Source: Entomobacter blattae
Lineage (GTDB): Bacteria > Pseudomonadota > Alphaproteobacteria > Acetobacterales > Acetobacteraceae
Length of the DNA stretch: 64,000 nucleotides
NCBI RefSeq assembly: GCF_014672835.1
Contig: NZ_CP060244.1
Span: 1,715,001-1,779,000 of the forward strand
Reading direction: 5' to 3'
The notes below the pieces were generated by a model. The model was not told where the DNA came from. It worked only from the letters and a program-made list of their open reading frames with translations, and searched no databases. A program made the translations under genes and the position numbers. This document shows positions 43,607-53,735 of the stretch, in pieces (position 1 is the stretch's first letter; the number at the start of each line of letters is the position of its first letter).

Positions 43607-44457
43607 AGGCACGTGCTGTTTCTTTTCACCCTGAGACTGGTTACTTCGAGACCGGCAGCGGATTTTCTACGCGTGATGCAGCACATGAGATTGCCCCTCA
43701 TTCTGGCGATAAGCATTCTGGTGATAAGATAGAAAAAAGGATAGGCTACTCTTTTGCCAGCAAACCTCTCCTAGTAGAAGCCTTAACCCATCGTTCTGCC
43801 CTTCATGTTGCACAAGGTGGGGGGCGCAGGTCAGGGCGGGGGGGTCATAAAAAAAGCAGGCCACAGAAGCCCAAGGGGCGCCGTTCAAACGAGCGGCTGG
43901 AATTTATTGGTGATCGCGTGTTGGGGCTGCTCATGGCAGAAAAACTGCTTGAGCAATTTCCCGATGAGCAGGAGGGAGACTTGGGGGCACGCCATGCCTA
44001 TCTGGTCTCACGGGTGGTTCTGGCCCGGCTTGCCCGTATTATCCGTTTGCATGAAGCTATTCTTGTGGCTGAACATGAAGAGGCTGCCGGTGTACGGAAT
44101 GTTGAAAATGTCCAGGCCGATGCCATGGAAGCCCTTCTTGGAGCCATTTATCTGGATGGGGGGCTTTCTCCGGTTAGAGAAGTGTTTCGTAAGTTATGGG
44201 ATGATGTTATTGGAGAGCATATTAACCCTCCCAAGGATCCCAAAACAGCTTTACAGGAATGGCTGCTGGGTCGGGGCAAGGCCCTGCCTGTTTATAAGTT
44301 GGATCATGAGGAGGGGCCATCGCATGCTCCAAAATTTGTTATTTCTGTTGCTGTGGATGGATTGACAGGCATTGGGGAGGCTAGCAATAAGCGTGAGGCA
44401 GAACGCCTGGCTGCGGGCCATTTGTTAGCCCAGTTGGTTATGGTTGAAGGACACTAG
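43603..44457 (+). CDS. rnc: Ribonuclease III with basic insertion
   Basis: A 284-residue double-strand RNase. The catalytic signature ERLEFIGDRVLGL is at residues 97-109, the second acidic site in QADAMEALLGAIYLDGG, and a dsRNA-binding domain covers about 218-282. It is longer than the usual ~225: the first 42 residues are extra and include a duplicated HSGDK (33-42), and an Arg/Lys/Gly-rich stretch (about 69-94) is inserted between the THRS helix and the catalytic signature. Both could bind RNA non-specifically. The start is GTG, overlapping the lepB stop, which implies coupled translation. A later start is possible, as the first 40 residues are not family-like. Confidence 0.93.
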   Translation: MKARAVSFHPETGYFETGSGFSTRDAAHEIAPHSGDKHSGDKIEKRIGYSFASKPLLVEALTHRSALHVAQGGGRRSGRGGHKKSRPQKPKGRRSNERLEFIGDRVLGLLMAEKLLEQFPDEQEGDLGARHAYLVSRVVLARLARIIRLHEAILVAEHEEAAGVRNVENVQADAMEALLGAIYLDGGLSPVREVFRKLWDDVIGEHINPPKDPKTALQEWLLGRGKALPVYKLDHEEGPSHAPKFVISVAVDGLTGIGEASNKREAERLAAGHLLAQLVMVEGH

Positions 44458-44468
44458 GTAAAAGGGGT

Positions 44469-45368
44469 ATGGAGTTGGATAAAAAATGTGGCTTTGTGGC
44501 TCTTATTGGAGCTGCAAATGCAGGAAAATCAACCCTTTTAAATAGATTAACGGGTGCTAAGCTTTCGATTGTTTCTCCCAAGGCACAAACAACCCGTTTT
44601 CGGGTTTTGGGCATTTTGGTGCATAAGGCCACCCAAATTATCCTTGTTGATACACCAGGTATTTTCAAGCCGCGCCGTTCTTTAGACCGTGCCATGGTAT
44701 CAGCAGCATGGAGTGGCATGAAGGATGCCGATATCACCTTGTTTTTGGTCGATGTCCGTGAAGGGGTATCAGAGACGGTTGTAGAAATCTGTAAAACGCT
44801 TTCCGCTTCGCATAAACGGATCTGGTTGTTACTCAATAAAATTGATCTTGTGCCAGCCGAACAACTTTTACCGTTGACGACACAGCTTTCTGCCTTGCTC
44901 TCTGTTGAGCATGTTTTCATGATAAGTGCCAGTAAGGGGGATGGGGTAGAGGATCTCTTGGATAAACTGGCAGATTCTCTGCCCGCTGGCCCCTTTCTCT
45001 ATCCCGAAGATGAGATGACCGATTTGCCAGATCGCCTGTTAGCCTCAGAAATTGTTCGAGAGCAAGTTTTTTTGCAGACCCATGAAGAAGTTCCTTATTC
45101 TACAACTGTAGAAACAGAAAGTTTTAAGAGTCGTAAAGATGGTTCTATCAGGATAGAGGCGATTATTTATGTATCCAGGGCAAGTCACAAATCTATCCTG
45201 GTGGGGGAAGGGGGCAGTAAAATCCGCTCTATTGGGCAAAAGGCCAGAACCTATCTTTCCACGTTGTTTGAAAAACCCGTGCATCTTTTTTTAACGGTAA
45301 AGGAAAAACAAAACTGGGCTGAAGATAAGCGTTACCTTCGTTCCATAGGGCTTCAGGATAATGAGTGA
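44469..45368 (+). CDS. era: GTPase Era
   Basis: A 299-residue GTPase needed for 16S rRNA maturation and 30S assembly. G1 is GAANAGKST (residues 14-22), G3 DTPG, G4 NKID, and G5 SASKG. The C-terminal KH domain (about 205-299) shows SILVGEGGSKIRSIGQKAR, which binds the 3' end of 16S rRNA. The lepB-rnc-era order is conserved. It starts 11 bases after rnc. Confidence 0.96.
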   Translation: MELDKKCGFVALIGAANAGKSTLLNRLTGAKLSIVSPKAQTTRFRVLGILVHKATQIILVDTPGIFKPRRSLDRAMVSAAWSGMKDADITLFLVDVREGVSETVVEICKTLSASHKRIWLLLNKIDLVPAEQLLPLTTQLSALLSVEHVFMISASKGDGVEDLLDKLADSLPAGPFLYPEDEMTDLPDRLLASEIVREQVFLQTHEEVPYSTTVETESFKSRKDGSIRIEAIIYVSRASHKSILVGEGGSKIRSIGQKARTYLSTLFEKPVHLFLTVKEKQNWAEDKRYLRSIGLQDNE

Positions 45369-45516
45369 ATTTGTTGAAATTTGAGGTGTTTTGTAAAAAT
45401 ACCGGCACGCCCTCTTGATTGCGATCAGGAAAGCACTGTAAAAATAGGCACTTTTGAAAACTTGGGAAAGCAGGGTTCTTAAGTCTGAATTTTTGGGTTA
45501 GGTGGAAGGAAAAAAA

Positions 45517-46251
45517 ATGTCTGATCCCTCAATGCTGCCTTACAACCGTGTTCTTCTTAAACTTTCAGGAGAAGGGCTGATGGGTGAGCAATCCTATGGG
45601 ATAGATTCGCACGTCTTAGGAAATATTGTTGACGATATTGCTGATGTCGCTGCAAGTGGTGTTCAGGTTTGCCTGGTTGTAGGGGGAGGGAACATTTTCA
45701 GGGGGTTAACCGCTGCAGGAAAAGGCATGGACAGGGTGCAGGGAGATTATGCCGGCATGTTGGCCACAGTTATTAACGCTTTAATGTTGCAAGATGCCTT
45801 TTTGCAAAGGGCTGTTCCTGCCTGTGTGGTTTCGGCTTTAAGCATGCCAACTGTTGCTGAGCCTTATGTGCAGAAAAAGGCTATTGAGCATTTGGAAAAC
45901 GGCCGTATTGTTATTTTTGCAGCCGGAACAGGCAATCCGTTTTTTACAACTGATACCGCAGCGACCTTGCGTGCAAAGGAAATGGATTGCGATGTAATGC
46001 TTAAGGCAACGCAGGTTGATGGTGTTTATTCAGCTGACCCCCGCAAAGATCCCGCAGCCACACGTTATGATGAGCTAACTTATGGCGAGGTGCTCTCCAA
46101 GGGATTGAATGTTATGGATGCCACAGCCGTAAGTTTGGCTATGGAAAACAGCCTGCCCATTATTGTTTTTAATATGCATAAGGAGCAGGCTTTCTCTCGT
46201 GTTATGGCTGGGCAAGGTGTGTTTACGCGTATTGTTCCCAATGTCCAATAG
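45517..46251 (+). CDS. pyrH: UMP kinase
   Basis: PyrH phosphorylates UMP to UDP. The ATG at 45517 follows GGAAGGA and gives 244 residues; a GTG at 45502 is less likely. Family motifs: [54 protein letters not shown] and the [12 protein letters not shown] loop. In many relatives rpsB and tsf precede it; here era does, with a 148-bp gap. frr follows after 73 bases. Confidence 0.95.
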   Translation: MSDPSMLPYNRVLLKLSGEGLMGEQSYGIDSHVLGNIVDDIADVAASGVQVCLVVGGGNIFRGLTAAGKGMDRVQGDYAGMLATVINALMLQDAFLQRAVPACVVSALSMPTVAEPYVQKKAIEHLENGRIVIFAAGTGNPFFTTDTAATLRAKEMDCDVMLKATQVDGVYSADPRKDPAATRYDELTYGEVLSKGLNVMDATAVSLAMENSLPIIVFNMHKEQAFSRVMAGQGVFTRIVPNVQ

Positions 46252-46324
46252 GTCCTCCTGGGCGAGAAGTCTATTGGGAATAGATAGGTTTATTGGTTTT
46301 TTCGTTTTTTAAGGAGAAACAGAT

Positions 46325-46891
46325 ATGGTTGCTGAACTGAAGTCGCTGAAAGCAGACCTTACCCGCCGAATGGAGGGAGCAATAGAAAGCCTTAAGCGTG
46401 ATTTTGCTGGCTTACGCTCTGGGCGGGCCAGCCCAGCTCTTCTGGAACCCGTGCGGGTTGAGGCTTACGGGGGGGAAGTACCTTTAACTCAAGTGGGTTC
46501 TATTGCTGTTCCTGAGGCACGCATGCTGACTGTACAGGTCTGGGACCGCACATTGGTTTCTGCAGTAGAGAAGGCTATTCGTGATAGCGGATTGGGGCTT
46601 AATCCTGCTTCAGATGGGCAATTGGTTCGCGTGCCAATACCGCAACTGACTGAAGAGCGCAGGGTAGAGTTGGCCAAAGCTGCAGGCCGATATGCCGAAA
46701 ATGCTAAAATAGCTGTTAGAGGGGTGCGTCGTGATGGAATGGACCAGGCTAAAAATGCTGAAAAAACAGGAGATATTAGCCAAGATGAAGAAAAAGACTG
46801 GGGTGTTGTTATTCAGGAATTAACAGATAGTTATATTAAAAAGATTGATGAAGCCCAGGCTGACAAAGAAAAGGAGATCAAGCAGGTATAA
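46325..46891 (+). CDS. frr: Ribosome recycling factor
   Basis: A 188-residue factor that, with EF-G, splits post-termination ribosomes. Characteristic segments are [60 protein letters not shown] and the [11 protein letters not shown] helix end. A strong AAGGAG precedes the start. The pyrH-frr-uppS-cdsA-dxr-rseP order is one of the best conserved in proteobacteria. Confidence 0.97.
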   Translation: MVAELKSLKADLTRRMEGAIESLKRDFAGLRSGRASPALLEPVRVEAYGGEVPLTQVGSIAVPEARMLTVQVWDRTLVSAVEKAIRDSGLGLNPASDGQLVRVPIPQLTEERRVELAKAAGRYAENAKIAVRGVRRDGMDQAKNAEKTGDISQDEEKDWGVVIQELTDSYIKKIDEAQADKEKEIKQV

Positions 46892-47001
46892 TTGAGTTAT
46901 GCTCGCTAAAAACCTTGTATATCTTACCGTCATCTGTCAGGAATGATCGGTGAAAGTGCCCAAACCCCTTTTGTGGATATGAATAACCCCATGAGCCTGT
47001 C

Positions 47002-47724
47002 ATGAAAGACCTTGGCGAGTTGCAGCATATGGCCATTATCATGGATGGAAATGGCCGTTGGGCAACCCTGCGTAACCTACCGCGTGCCCTGGGCCATAGA
47101 GCGGGCGCAGAAGCAGTCAGGCGGTGCATTAAGGCAGCCTTTCATCATGGTATTCCCTGGCTTACACTTTATGCTTTTTCCTCAGAAAATTGGAAACGCT
47201 CTGAAGAAGAGGTCATCGCCCTAACGGGTTTGCTTCAATATTATGTTCGTCATGAGTTGGCAAATTTACACAAGGAAGGGGTAAAAATCCACATTATAGG
47301 AGATATTTCCCGCTTTGGGGTCTCTCTTCAGCATGAGCTTTTAACAGCGCAGAAGCTTACACAACATAATCAAAACCTCAATCTTGTGCTGGCTTTGTCT
47401 TATGGGGGTAGGGATGAATTGGTTCAGGCCACACGAAATATTGGCAAGGAAATTGAAGCCGGCCTGATAAAGTCAGAGGATATTTCTGAAAGCCTTTTTA
47501 GGCGTTATCTTTTTACTGCCTCTATGCCCGATCCTGATCTTATCGTAAGAACTAGTGGTGAATGCCGGCTTTCTAATTTTCTTTTGTGGCAATCAGCTTA
47601 TGCAGAGTTTGTTTTTTTAGATGTTCTGTGGCCAGATTTTAATGAACATAATTTTGAACAGGCACTCAAAATTTTTTCAAGAAGGGAGCGCCGCTTTGGT
47701 CGCAGACCAGAAGTGCGGGCTTAG
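47002..47724 (+). CDS. uppS: Undecaprenyl diphosphate synthase
   Basis: A 240-residue cis-prenyltransferase making the C55 lipid carrier for peptidoglycan and O-antigen. MDGNGRWA (residues 14-21) carries the diphosphate-binding Asp and Asn; other segments are GHRAGAEAVRR, LTLYAFSSENWKR and the C-terminal RTSGECRLSNFLLWQSAYAE, where Arg and Ser bind IPP. It lies 110 bases after frr. Confidence 0.96.
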   Translation: MKDLGELQHMAIIMDGNGRWATLRNLPRALGHRAGAEAVRRCIKAAFHHGIPWLTLYAFSSENWKRSEEEVIALTGLLQYYVRHELANLHKEGVKIHIIGDISRFGVSLQHELLTAQKLTQHNQNLNLVLALSYGGRDELVQATRNIGKEIEAGLIKSEDISESLFRRYLFTASMPDPDLIVRTSGECRLSNFLLWQSAYAEFVFLDVLWPDFNEHNFEQALKIFSRRERRFGRRPEVRA

Positions 47725-47767
47725 ATAAGGCGGCCAATGATAGGGCTTTGTCTGGTTTTAGCTAAGG

Positions 47768-48556
47768 ATGTACAGGTTGCAAAATAAGAAGAGCAGCTGG
47801 GAAGATCTCAGGATGCGCCTGTTTTCTGCTGTTATTATGGTCATCATTGCTGGGGGTGGGATTTTTTTTGGTGGCTGGGTTTTTATAACCCTGCTGGTTA
47901 TGCTTGTTTTTTTTATGATGTGGGAATGGTGTGGTCTTTATAATATTTCTCCTTATTCAGTGAAGGGATTTTTGGGCCTTATCTGGCCCATTATTGCGGT
48001 ATTATCGGCCTCTTTTGGTTATTGGCAAGAAAGTTTTGCCATTTTGGCTATGGGGTGGATTGCTGGAACAACTCTTTGGTTTGGAGCATCGGTTATTGGG
48101 GTTTCCTCACTTTCTTTGTTATGGTTAAGGGTTCAACCCCTAGGCTTACAAAATGTTTTATTCCTTGTGTGCATTGTTGCTGCAAGCGATAGTTGTGCCT
48201 ATCTCGGGGGACGGTTGTTGGGGGGGCGCAAGCTTGCCCCTGCTATCTCCCCTGCCAAGACCGTTTCAGGGGCACTTTGTGCCTTAGGGGCTGCCTGTAT
48301 GGTGGGTATTGTGTTATGCTTATATGTCTATACCCTGCCCATGACGGGGGGTGGGATCTTCTTATATGGCGTGTGTGGCGGCGTTTTAGGGGTTGCTACA
48401 CAAGTGGGTGACTTAGCAGAAAGTGCTCTAAAAAGGGCGCGGGGTGTAAAGGATTCAAGCCATATGATCCCCGGGCATGGTGGTTTCTTGGATCGGTTTG
48501 ATGGCTATCTGGTAGCAGCACCCGTAGGGGTTGTTTTGTTCTTACTGCTATATTAG
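47768..48556 (+). CDS. cdsA: Phosphatidate cytidylyltransferase
   Basis: CdsA makes CDP-diacylglycerol for all phospholipids. The 262-residue protein has about seven membrane segments and the C-terminal signature SALKRARGVKDSSHMIPGHG followed by GFLDRFDGYL. AAGG lies directly at the first ATG, which is closer than usual; an ATG at 47813 (MRLFSAVIMV) is a realistic alternative start just before the first membrane segment. Confidence 0.94.
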   Translation: MYRLQNKKSSWEDLRMRLFSAVIMVIIAGGGIFFGGWVFITLLVMLVFFMMWEWCGLYNISPYSVKGFLGLIWPIIAVLSASFGYWQESFAILAMGWIAGTTLWFGASVIGVSSLSLLWLRVQPLGLQNVLFLVCIVAASDSCAYLGGRLLGGRKLAPAISPAKTVSGALCALGAACMVGIVLCLYVYTLPMTGGGIFLYGVCGGVLGVATQVGDLAESALKRARGVKDSSHMIPGHGGFLDRFDGYLVAAPVGVVLFLLLY

Positions 48557-48688
48557 GTCATTTATAGTGTAGGGTTGAGTGAAGGTTATAAAAGCTATTA
48601 GTAAGGGTAAAGTTATTATTGTTTGCATTTTTGTGGAACATCTTTTTTATAACATGGTATGCAAGCGCATCTGACGAATAGGGGAACT

Positions 48689-49846
48689 ATGAAAACTGTA
48701 ACCGTACTTGGCAGCACTGGAAGTATAGGCTGTTCAACTGTTAACTTGCTTGAGCAGGCCCTAGACCAGTTCCAGGTTAAGGTACTGGTTGGCGGCAGCA
48801 ATGTGGAGAAATTGGCCGAGCAGGCCATCAGTTTACGAGCAGAGCACGCTGTTATTGCAGATGAGAGCCAGTATGATAAACTTAAAACCCTGCTTTCTGG
48901 AATGGGGATTAAGGTGAGCGCTGGGCGTTCTGCAGTGATTGAGGCAGCCCATATCAAGGTTGATTGGACCATGGCCGCTATTACAGGTGCTGCAGGCCTG
49001 GAGCCGATCTTGAGTGCAGTTAAGAATGGCGGGACAATTGCCTTGGCTAATAAAGAAGCCTTGGTTTGTGCAGGCGATGTAATGCTAAAGGCTTTAAAAA
49101 AGGCCAATGCCCTGTTGCTTCCTGTCGATTCAGAGCACAATGCTGTGTTTCAGGCCATGGCAGACAAGCAGATTGATCAGATTAAGCATATTACCTTGAC
49201 GGCGTCTGGTGGGCCTTTCCGGCAGATGAGTTTGAAGGAAATGAAAACGGTTACCGTTACGGCGGCTTTAAAACACCCAACCTGGACAATGGGGGCTAAA
49301 ATTACGATCGATTCAGCAACCATGTTTAATAAAGGCCTGGAAATTATAGAGGCTTCAAGGATTTTCTCTCTTCCCGAAGACAAGATTAAGGTTTTGGTTC
49401 ATCCTCAGTCTGTGGTCCATGGTATGGTCCATTATACTGATGGTAGCTTTGTTGCACAGCTTGGGTCTGCTGATATGCGTATTCCCATTGCTCATACATT
49501 GGCATGGCCAAAACGTATGGCAACGAATGTCTCAGAGCTGGATTTGGCCCAACTGGCATTACTGAATTTTGAAGCCCCTGATGAAGAACGTTTCCCTGCC
49601 ATGTGCTTGGCACGTGAAGCCCTAAGGCAGGGTGGGTGTGTTCCAGCGGTTCTTTCTGCGGCGAATGAGATTGCTGTAGATGCCTTTTTAAAGGGCCGAA
49701 TAGGCTTTTTAGAGATTGCTGGCGTTGTAGAAAAAGTAATGGGGCAGATTGGAACACAACCAGCAGAGACTTTGGAAGAGGTGTTATTTTGGGATAAGCG
49801 TGCACGCGAGTTAACACAGGAGCATCTAGGGGTAGAGGTTACCTAA
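48689..49846 (+). CDS. dxr: 1-deoxy-D-xylulose-5-phosphate reductoisomerase
   Basis: Dxr makes MEP, the committed step of the non-mevalonate isoprenoid pathway that supplies UppS. The ATG at 48689 follows AGGGGA and gives 385 residues starting directly with the NADPH-binding VTVLGSTGSIG; the frame open from 48659 adds ten unrelated residues. ALANKEALVCAG, LPVDSEHNAVFQ, LTASGGPFR and HPTWTMGAKITIDSATMFNK are the substrate- and metal-binding segments. Confidence 0.96.
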   Translation: MKTVTVLGSTGSIGCSTVNLLEQALDQFQVKVLVGGSNVEKLAEQAISLRAEHAVIADESQYDKLKTLLSGMGIKVSAGRSAVIEAAHIKVDWTMAAITGAAGLEPILSAVKNGGTIALANKEALVCAGDVMLKALKKANALLLPVDSEHNAVFQAMADKQIDQIKHITLTASGGPFRQMSLKEMKTVTVTAALKHPTWTMGAKITIDSATMFNKGLEIIEASRIFSLPEDKIKVLVHPQSVVHGMVHYTDGSFVAQLGSADMRIPIAHTLAWPKRMATNVSELDLAQLALLNFEAPDEERFPAMCLAREALRQGGCVPAVLSAANEIAVDAFLKGRIGFLEIAGVVEKVMGQIGTQPAETLEEVLFWDKRARELTQEHLGVEVT

Positions 49847-49883
49847 CTCGTTAAAAAAGCTCTGATTAAAGGTGTTGACTGAG

Positions 49884-51002
49884 ATGTATGAATTATTAAG
49901 AACCATTGTGGCCTTTTGTGTTGTTTTGGGGGTGCTGGTTTTTTTTCATGAGCTGGGGCATTATCTCGCTGCAAGGTGGCGTGGTGTGCATGTTGATGTC
50001 TTTTCAATTGGTTTTGGTAAACCCATTTTGAAATGGCATGATAGTGTTGGTACGGAATGGCGTTTATGCCCCATTCCTTTAGGCGGGTATGTTAAGCCTC
50101 ATGGGTTTGAAGGCCCAGCTGAGGCCGATGCGATTGCTGATGATGGGTCAGGATCCTCGAATTGGATGGCAGGAAAGGCCTTTCATGAAAAATCAGTAGG
50201 GTCCCGCTCAATCATTATTGCTGCCGGCCCTATTTTTAATTTTCTTCTGGCCATTATTCTGTTTACTTTTTTGTTTGCCTTTGTTGGTAAACCTCAGGTT
50301 AATAATGTTGTTTCTGGCGTTGTCGCAGAAAGTGCTGCTGCTAAAGCGGGGATAAAGCCTAAAGATGTTATTGAGAAAATAGATGATCATACGGTTGCGA
50401 CTTTTGCTGATCTGCAACGTCAAATAGAAATATCTGCCGGAAAAACCGTTATGCTAGAGATTATGCGTGATGGTGAAGTTATAACCTTACCGGTGGTTGT
50501 TGATACTGTTGCAACAGGGGGGGGGGAAACTGTTAAAGGCAGGTTAGGGGTGAGTGCCAGTTATGGTGTTTCCAAACCCGTACCTTTTTACCAGGCGATT
50601 TGGGAGGGAACCAAGGAAACCTGGACCATCTCAGTTCAGATTGTTGTAGGACTATGGCAGATGCTGACAGGCCAGCATAGTGCAGGCGATTTGGGAGGGC
50701 CTTTACGAATTGCACAAATGTCTGGCCAAGTCGCCCATTACGGCTTAAGCAGCCTCATATCCTTTATTGCCTTATTATCGGTAAATTTAGGGTTGATCAA
50801 CCTCTTGCCCATTCCCATTCTGGACGGTGGGCGGTTGGTTTTTTACTGTGTGGAAGCTCTTATTGGCAAGCCTGTTCCCAAAAAAATTCAGGTTTTGGGG
50901 TTCCAGATTGGTTTTTTACTCATTGCAAGCCTATTTGTATTTTCAACGTTTAATGATTTGCTGCATCTTGGGCTATTTAAGTGGCTTGCAGGACGCAGTT
51001 AA
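49884..51002 (+). CDS. rseP: Site-2 protease RseP/MmpA
   Basis: A 372-residue intramembrane zinc metalloprotease. HELGH is at residues 22-26 within the first membrane segment, and the third zinc ligand Asp314 lies in NLLPIPILDGG. One PDZ domain (about residues 130-200, AAAKAGIKPKDVIEKIDD) lies between; gammaproteobacterial RseP has two. In alphaproteobacteria such enzymes cut anti-sigma factors or the PodJ-like proteins and clear signal peptides. The ATG at 49884 is preferred to GTG/TTG codons just upstream because AAAGGTG is at proper spacing. Confidence 0.94.
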   Translation: MYELLRTIVAFCVVLGVLVFFHELGHYLAARWRGVHVDVFSIGFGKPILKWHDSVGTEWRLCPIPLGGYVKPHGFEGPAEADAIADDGSGSSNWMAGKAFHEKSVGSRSIIIAAGPIFNFLLAIILFTFLFAFVGKPQVNNVVSGVVAESAAAKAGIKPKDVIEKIDDHTVATFADLQRQIEISAGKTVMLEIMRDGEVITLPVVVDTVATGGGETVKGRLGVSASYGVSKPVPFYQAIWEGTKETWTISVQIVVGLWQMLTGQHSAGDLGGPLRIAQMSGQVAHYGLSSLISFIALLSVNLGLINLLPIPILDGGRLVFYCVEALIGKPVPKKIQVLGFQIGFLLIASLFVFSTFNDLLHLGLFKWLAGRS

Positions 51003-51165
51003 AATAAGACGACAGTAAAACGAATAGATATACTTGCTTTTTTGTAAAAAATACGGATACCTGTCATCATGTGATTTAGATAGATGGTCCTGTTATTTTT
51101 TTACGGTAATGATTCGCATTTAAAGAGAGCTTGGCGTATGAGGTTTTCTACATTACTGTATCTGT

Positions 51166-53730
51166 ATGGGGAGAAGGCTGGTTTTGTCTAGTAAACGTTC
51201 AGCTTTGTTTGCTTCGGTTTGTTTATTGTCTTTATTGGCAGATCAAAGGCAGATTTTTGCGGCAACTAATGCGGTAAAGGGCCCTTCAAAGGAGAGAGAT
51301 ACGCAGGTAAGCTCTGCGTATTCTGCCCGTCATGGCAAGCATTACACACGCCATAGCCGGAGTAAGGCAAAAACAGCACGCTCAGCACCAGAGTCCTCCA
51401 TAAGGCTTGGGGGGATTATTCAGGGGATAGAAATTCGTGGGAACGATAGGGTAGAAACGAATACAATCCTGTCTTATCTCGTTGTCCAGCGTGGTGATAC
51501 CTTTAATCAGGACCAGTTAGACCGCTCCCTTAAGTTACTGTACGCGACTGGTCTTTTTAGAGATGTAAGCCTGCACCGTAGTGGTGATATCCTCCAGGTT
51601 CGTGTAGTAGAAAATCCCGTTGTTAACCAAGTTGCTTTTGAGGGGAATAGCGGGCTTAAGGATGAAGATCTGCGTAAGGCTGTCTCTCTTCAGGCACGTT
51701 CCATTTATACGCCAGCCCTTGTTGCATCAGACCGTAAGAAAATTCTGGATGCCTACGCTGTACATGGATTTTATTCCGTAGGGGTTACGCCCCAGGTTAT
51801 TCAGCTTTCCCACAACCGCGTTAATCTGGTTTACAAGATTAATGAAGGGGAAAAAGCCGTTATCAATAAAATTATTTTTGTGGGTAACCATGCTTTTAGT
51901 GAAGCACGGCTGATGCAAGAGGTTACCTCGCGGGAATCTGCCTGGTATCGTTTCTTTTCCTCATCTGATCAATATAATCCCGAGCGGGTAAAATACGATG
52001 CTGAGTTGTTGCGTCGGTTCTATTTGAAAAACGGTTATGTAGATTTTGTCATGCGGAATGCCACTGGCGAGCTCTCTCCAGACAGGAAGTATTTTTATAT
52101 TACCTTTACGATGGATGAGGGGCCACGTTACCGGTTGCGCAAGGTTGATGTGCGCTCTACCTTGCGCCATGTTTCCGCTGATGATGCTCGTAAATATATA
52201 GAGGTGTTCCCTGATCAATGGTATGATGGTAAAGCCGTTGATGATAACGCCACCGATATGCAGGAAATTTTGCAAGGGCAGGGCCATCCCTTTGCCGTAG
52301 TCAAACCCGCTATCGCTCGAAATCCGGATAGAGGCTATGTCGACTTGCTGTTTGATGTCAGTGAGGGCCCTCGGGTATACGTGGAACGGATTGATATTAA
52401 CGGGAACACGATTACGGAAGATAAGGTCATTCGTCGTGAATTGCCTTTGGCCGAGAGTGATCCTTACTCCTCTGCAGGGAAGAAGTATTCTAAAGGTATT
52501 CTTGAAGATATGGGATATTTTAAGAGTGTTTCTGTTGAGGAAGCTCCGGGTTCTGCACCGGATAAGGTTAACCTTTCTGCAAACGTTGTTGAAAAGCCTA
52601 CCGGTGAGTTTTCGCTCGGTGGGGGATACTCGACCGATGCAGGTGTCTTAGGAAATGCCGGGCTTCGGCAAAGAAACTTCCTGGGTATGGGGGTTGATGC
52701 GGGTATTTCTGGCACTGCGGCCTATTACCAGAAGCAAGTTGATTTATCGATTTCTGATCCTTACTTCCTGGATAGGAACCTTCTGGCTGGGTTAGATTTG
52801 TTTTATATTAACAATGATTTCCAGACCTACCAAAGCTATAATGAAAGCCGTTATGGGGCAACTTTCCGTATTGGTTATGCTTTCGATAATGAGTGGTCGC
52901 AGGCATGGACCTATTCGGCCATTGAAAGAAACATAAACCATATTTATGATGGTTATCAGGCTGATAGGGACGGTCCCTATATAGAGGGGGGAGATTATCG
53001 TATGGCCTCTCCCTATATTTTTGACCAGCGTGGGAAATCGTTCCTCTCCCAGTTGGGAACTATGATTACCTACGATACGCGCGACAATAGGCAGATGCCC
53101 CACTCAGGAACATATGCCCGCTTTGGGGGAGATTTTGCAGGAATTGGTGGTCAGGAAAAATATCTGCGTGGTAAGGTGGATGTGAGTTACTATCAACCTT
53201 TAGATGCTATCACCGAGGATCATGACTGGACCTTGGCTCTTGCTGCCGGTTTTGGGTATATAGGCAACTGGGGTGATGGACGCAGGGATATTATTGATAA
53301 CTTCTATTTAGGGGGCAGTAACCTTCGTGGGTTTAGAGATGGTGGTGTAGGCCCTCGTGCCAACGCCTATAAAGGTGGTCCGTATGATCAGGAAGATTTT
53401 CTTGGTGGTAAGCTGATTTATACAGCTTCGGCAACCATCCATTTTCCTATGCCCTTGCTGGCAGATATGGGATTGCGTGGGCGTTACTTCGTTGATATGG
53501 GGGGATTGGGTGGAATTCGTGTGAGACAACGTTACGATGGGGCAAATATTCCCGCCAATTTAAGGGCTGATATTAACGGTGATAACTATAAGCCTCGTGT
53601 TAGTACCGGTGTAGGGCTTTCATGGAAGAGCCCATTTGGTTTGTTGAATATTGATTTGGGTGTGCCTATTGTTCACCAAGATCACGATCGTAAACAGCTG
53701 CTGCGTTTTGGTTTTGGTCAGCAATTCTAA
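51166..53730 (+). CDS. bamA: Outer-membrane assembly factor BamA
   Basis: An 854-residue Omp85 protein. After a signal peptide (likely cut near QIFAA) and a His/Arg/Ser-rich linker come five POTRA repeats, each starting with an IxxIxIRGN-like strand (IQGIEIRGNDRV; VNQVAFEGNSGL; INKIIFVGNHAF; LRKVDVRS; VERIDINGNTIT). The last ~370 residues are the barrel, with GGGYSTDAGVLG, GSNLRGFRDGGVGP (the lid-lock V/L-RGF motif) and a terminal FGFGQQF. The annotated ATG has no ribosome site; a TTG at 51184 is 7 bases after GAGAAGG and may be the true start. Confidence 0.95.
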   Translation: MGRRLVLSSKRSALFASVCLLSLLADQRQIFAATNAVKGPSKERDTQVSSAYSARHGKHYTRHSRSKAKTARSAPESSIRLGGIIQGIEIRGNDRVETNTILSYLVVQRGDTFNQDQLDRSLKLLYATGLFRDVSLHRSGDILQVRVVENPVVNQVAFEGNSGLKDEDLRKAVSLQARSIYTPALVASDRKKILDAYAVHGFYSVGVTPQVIQLSHNRVNLVYKINEGEKAVINKIIFVGNHAFSEARLMQEVTSRESAWYRFFSSSDQYNPERVKYDAELLRRFYLKNGYVDFVMRNATGELSPDRKYFYITFTMDEGPRYRLRKVDVRSTLRHVSADDARKYIEVFPDQWYDGKAVDDNATDMQEILQGQGHPFAVVKPAIARNPDRGYVDLLFDVSEGPRVYVERIDINGNTITEDKVIRRELPLAESDPYSSAGKKYSKGILEDMGYFKSVSVEEAPGSAPDKVNLSANVVEKPTGEFSLGGGYSTDAGVLGNAGLRQRNFLGMGVDAGISGTAAYYQKQVDLSISDPYFLDRNLLAGLDLFYINNDFQTYQSYNESRYGATFRIGYAFDNEWSQAWTYSAIERNINHIYDGYQADRDGPYIEGGDYRMASPYIFDQRGKSFLSQLGTMITYDTRDNRQMPHSGTYARFGGDFAGIGGQEKYLRGKVDVSYYQPLDAITEDHDWTLALAAGFGYIGNWGDGRRDIIDNFYLGGSNLRGFRDGGVGPRANAYKGGPYDQEDFLGGKLIYTASATIHFPMPLLADMGLRGRYFVDMGGLGGIRVRQRYDGANIPANLRADINGDNYKPRVSTGVGLSWKSPFGLLNIDLGVPIVHQDHDRKQLLRFGFGQQF

Positions 53731-53735
53731 GGTCT

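Noticed and set aside
43805-44365. 186-codon plus-strand frame
   Set aside because: Lies wholly within rnc in another frame; rnc is unmistakable and the alternative has a Trp/Met/Cys-rich non-protein-like composition.
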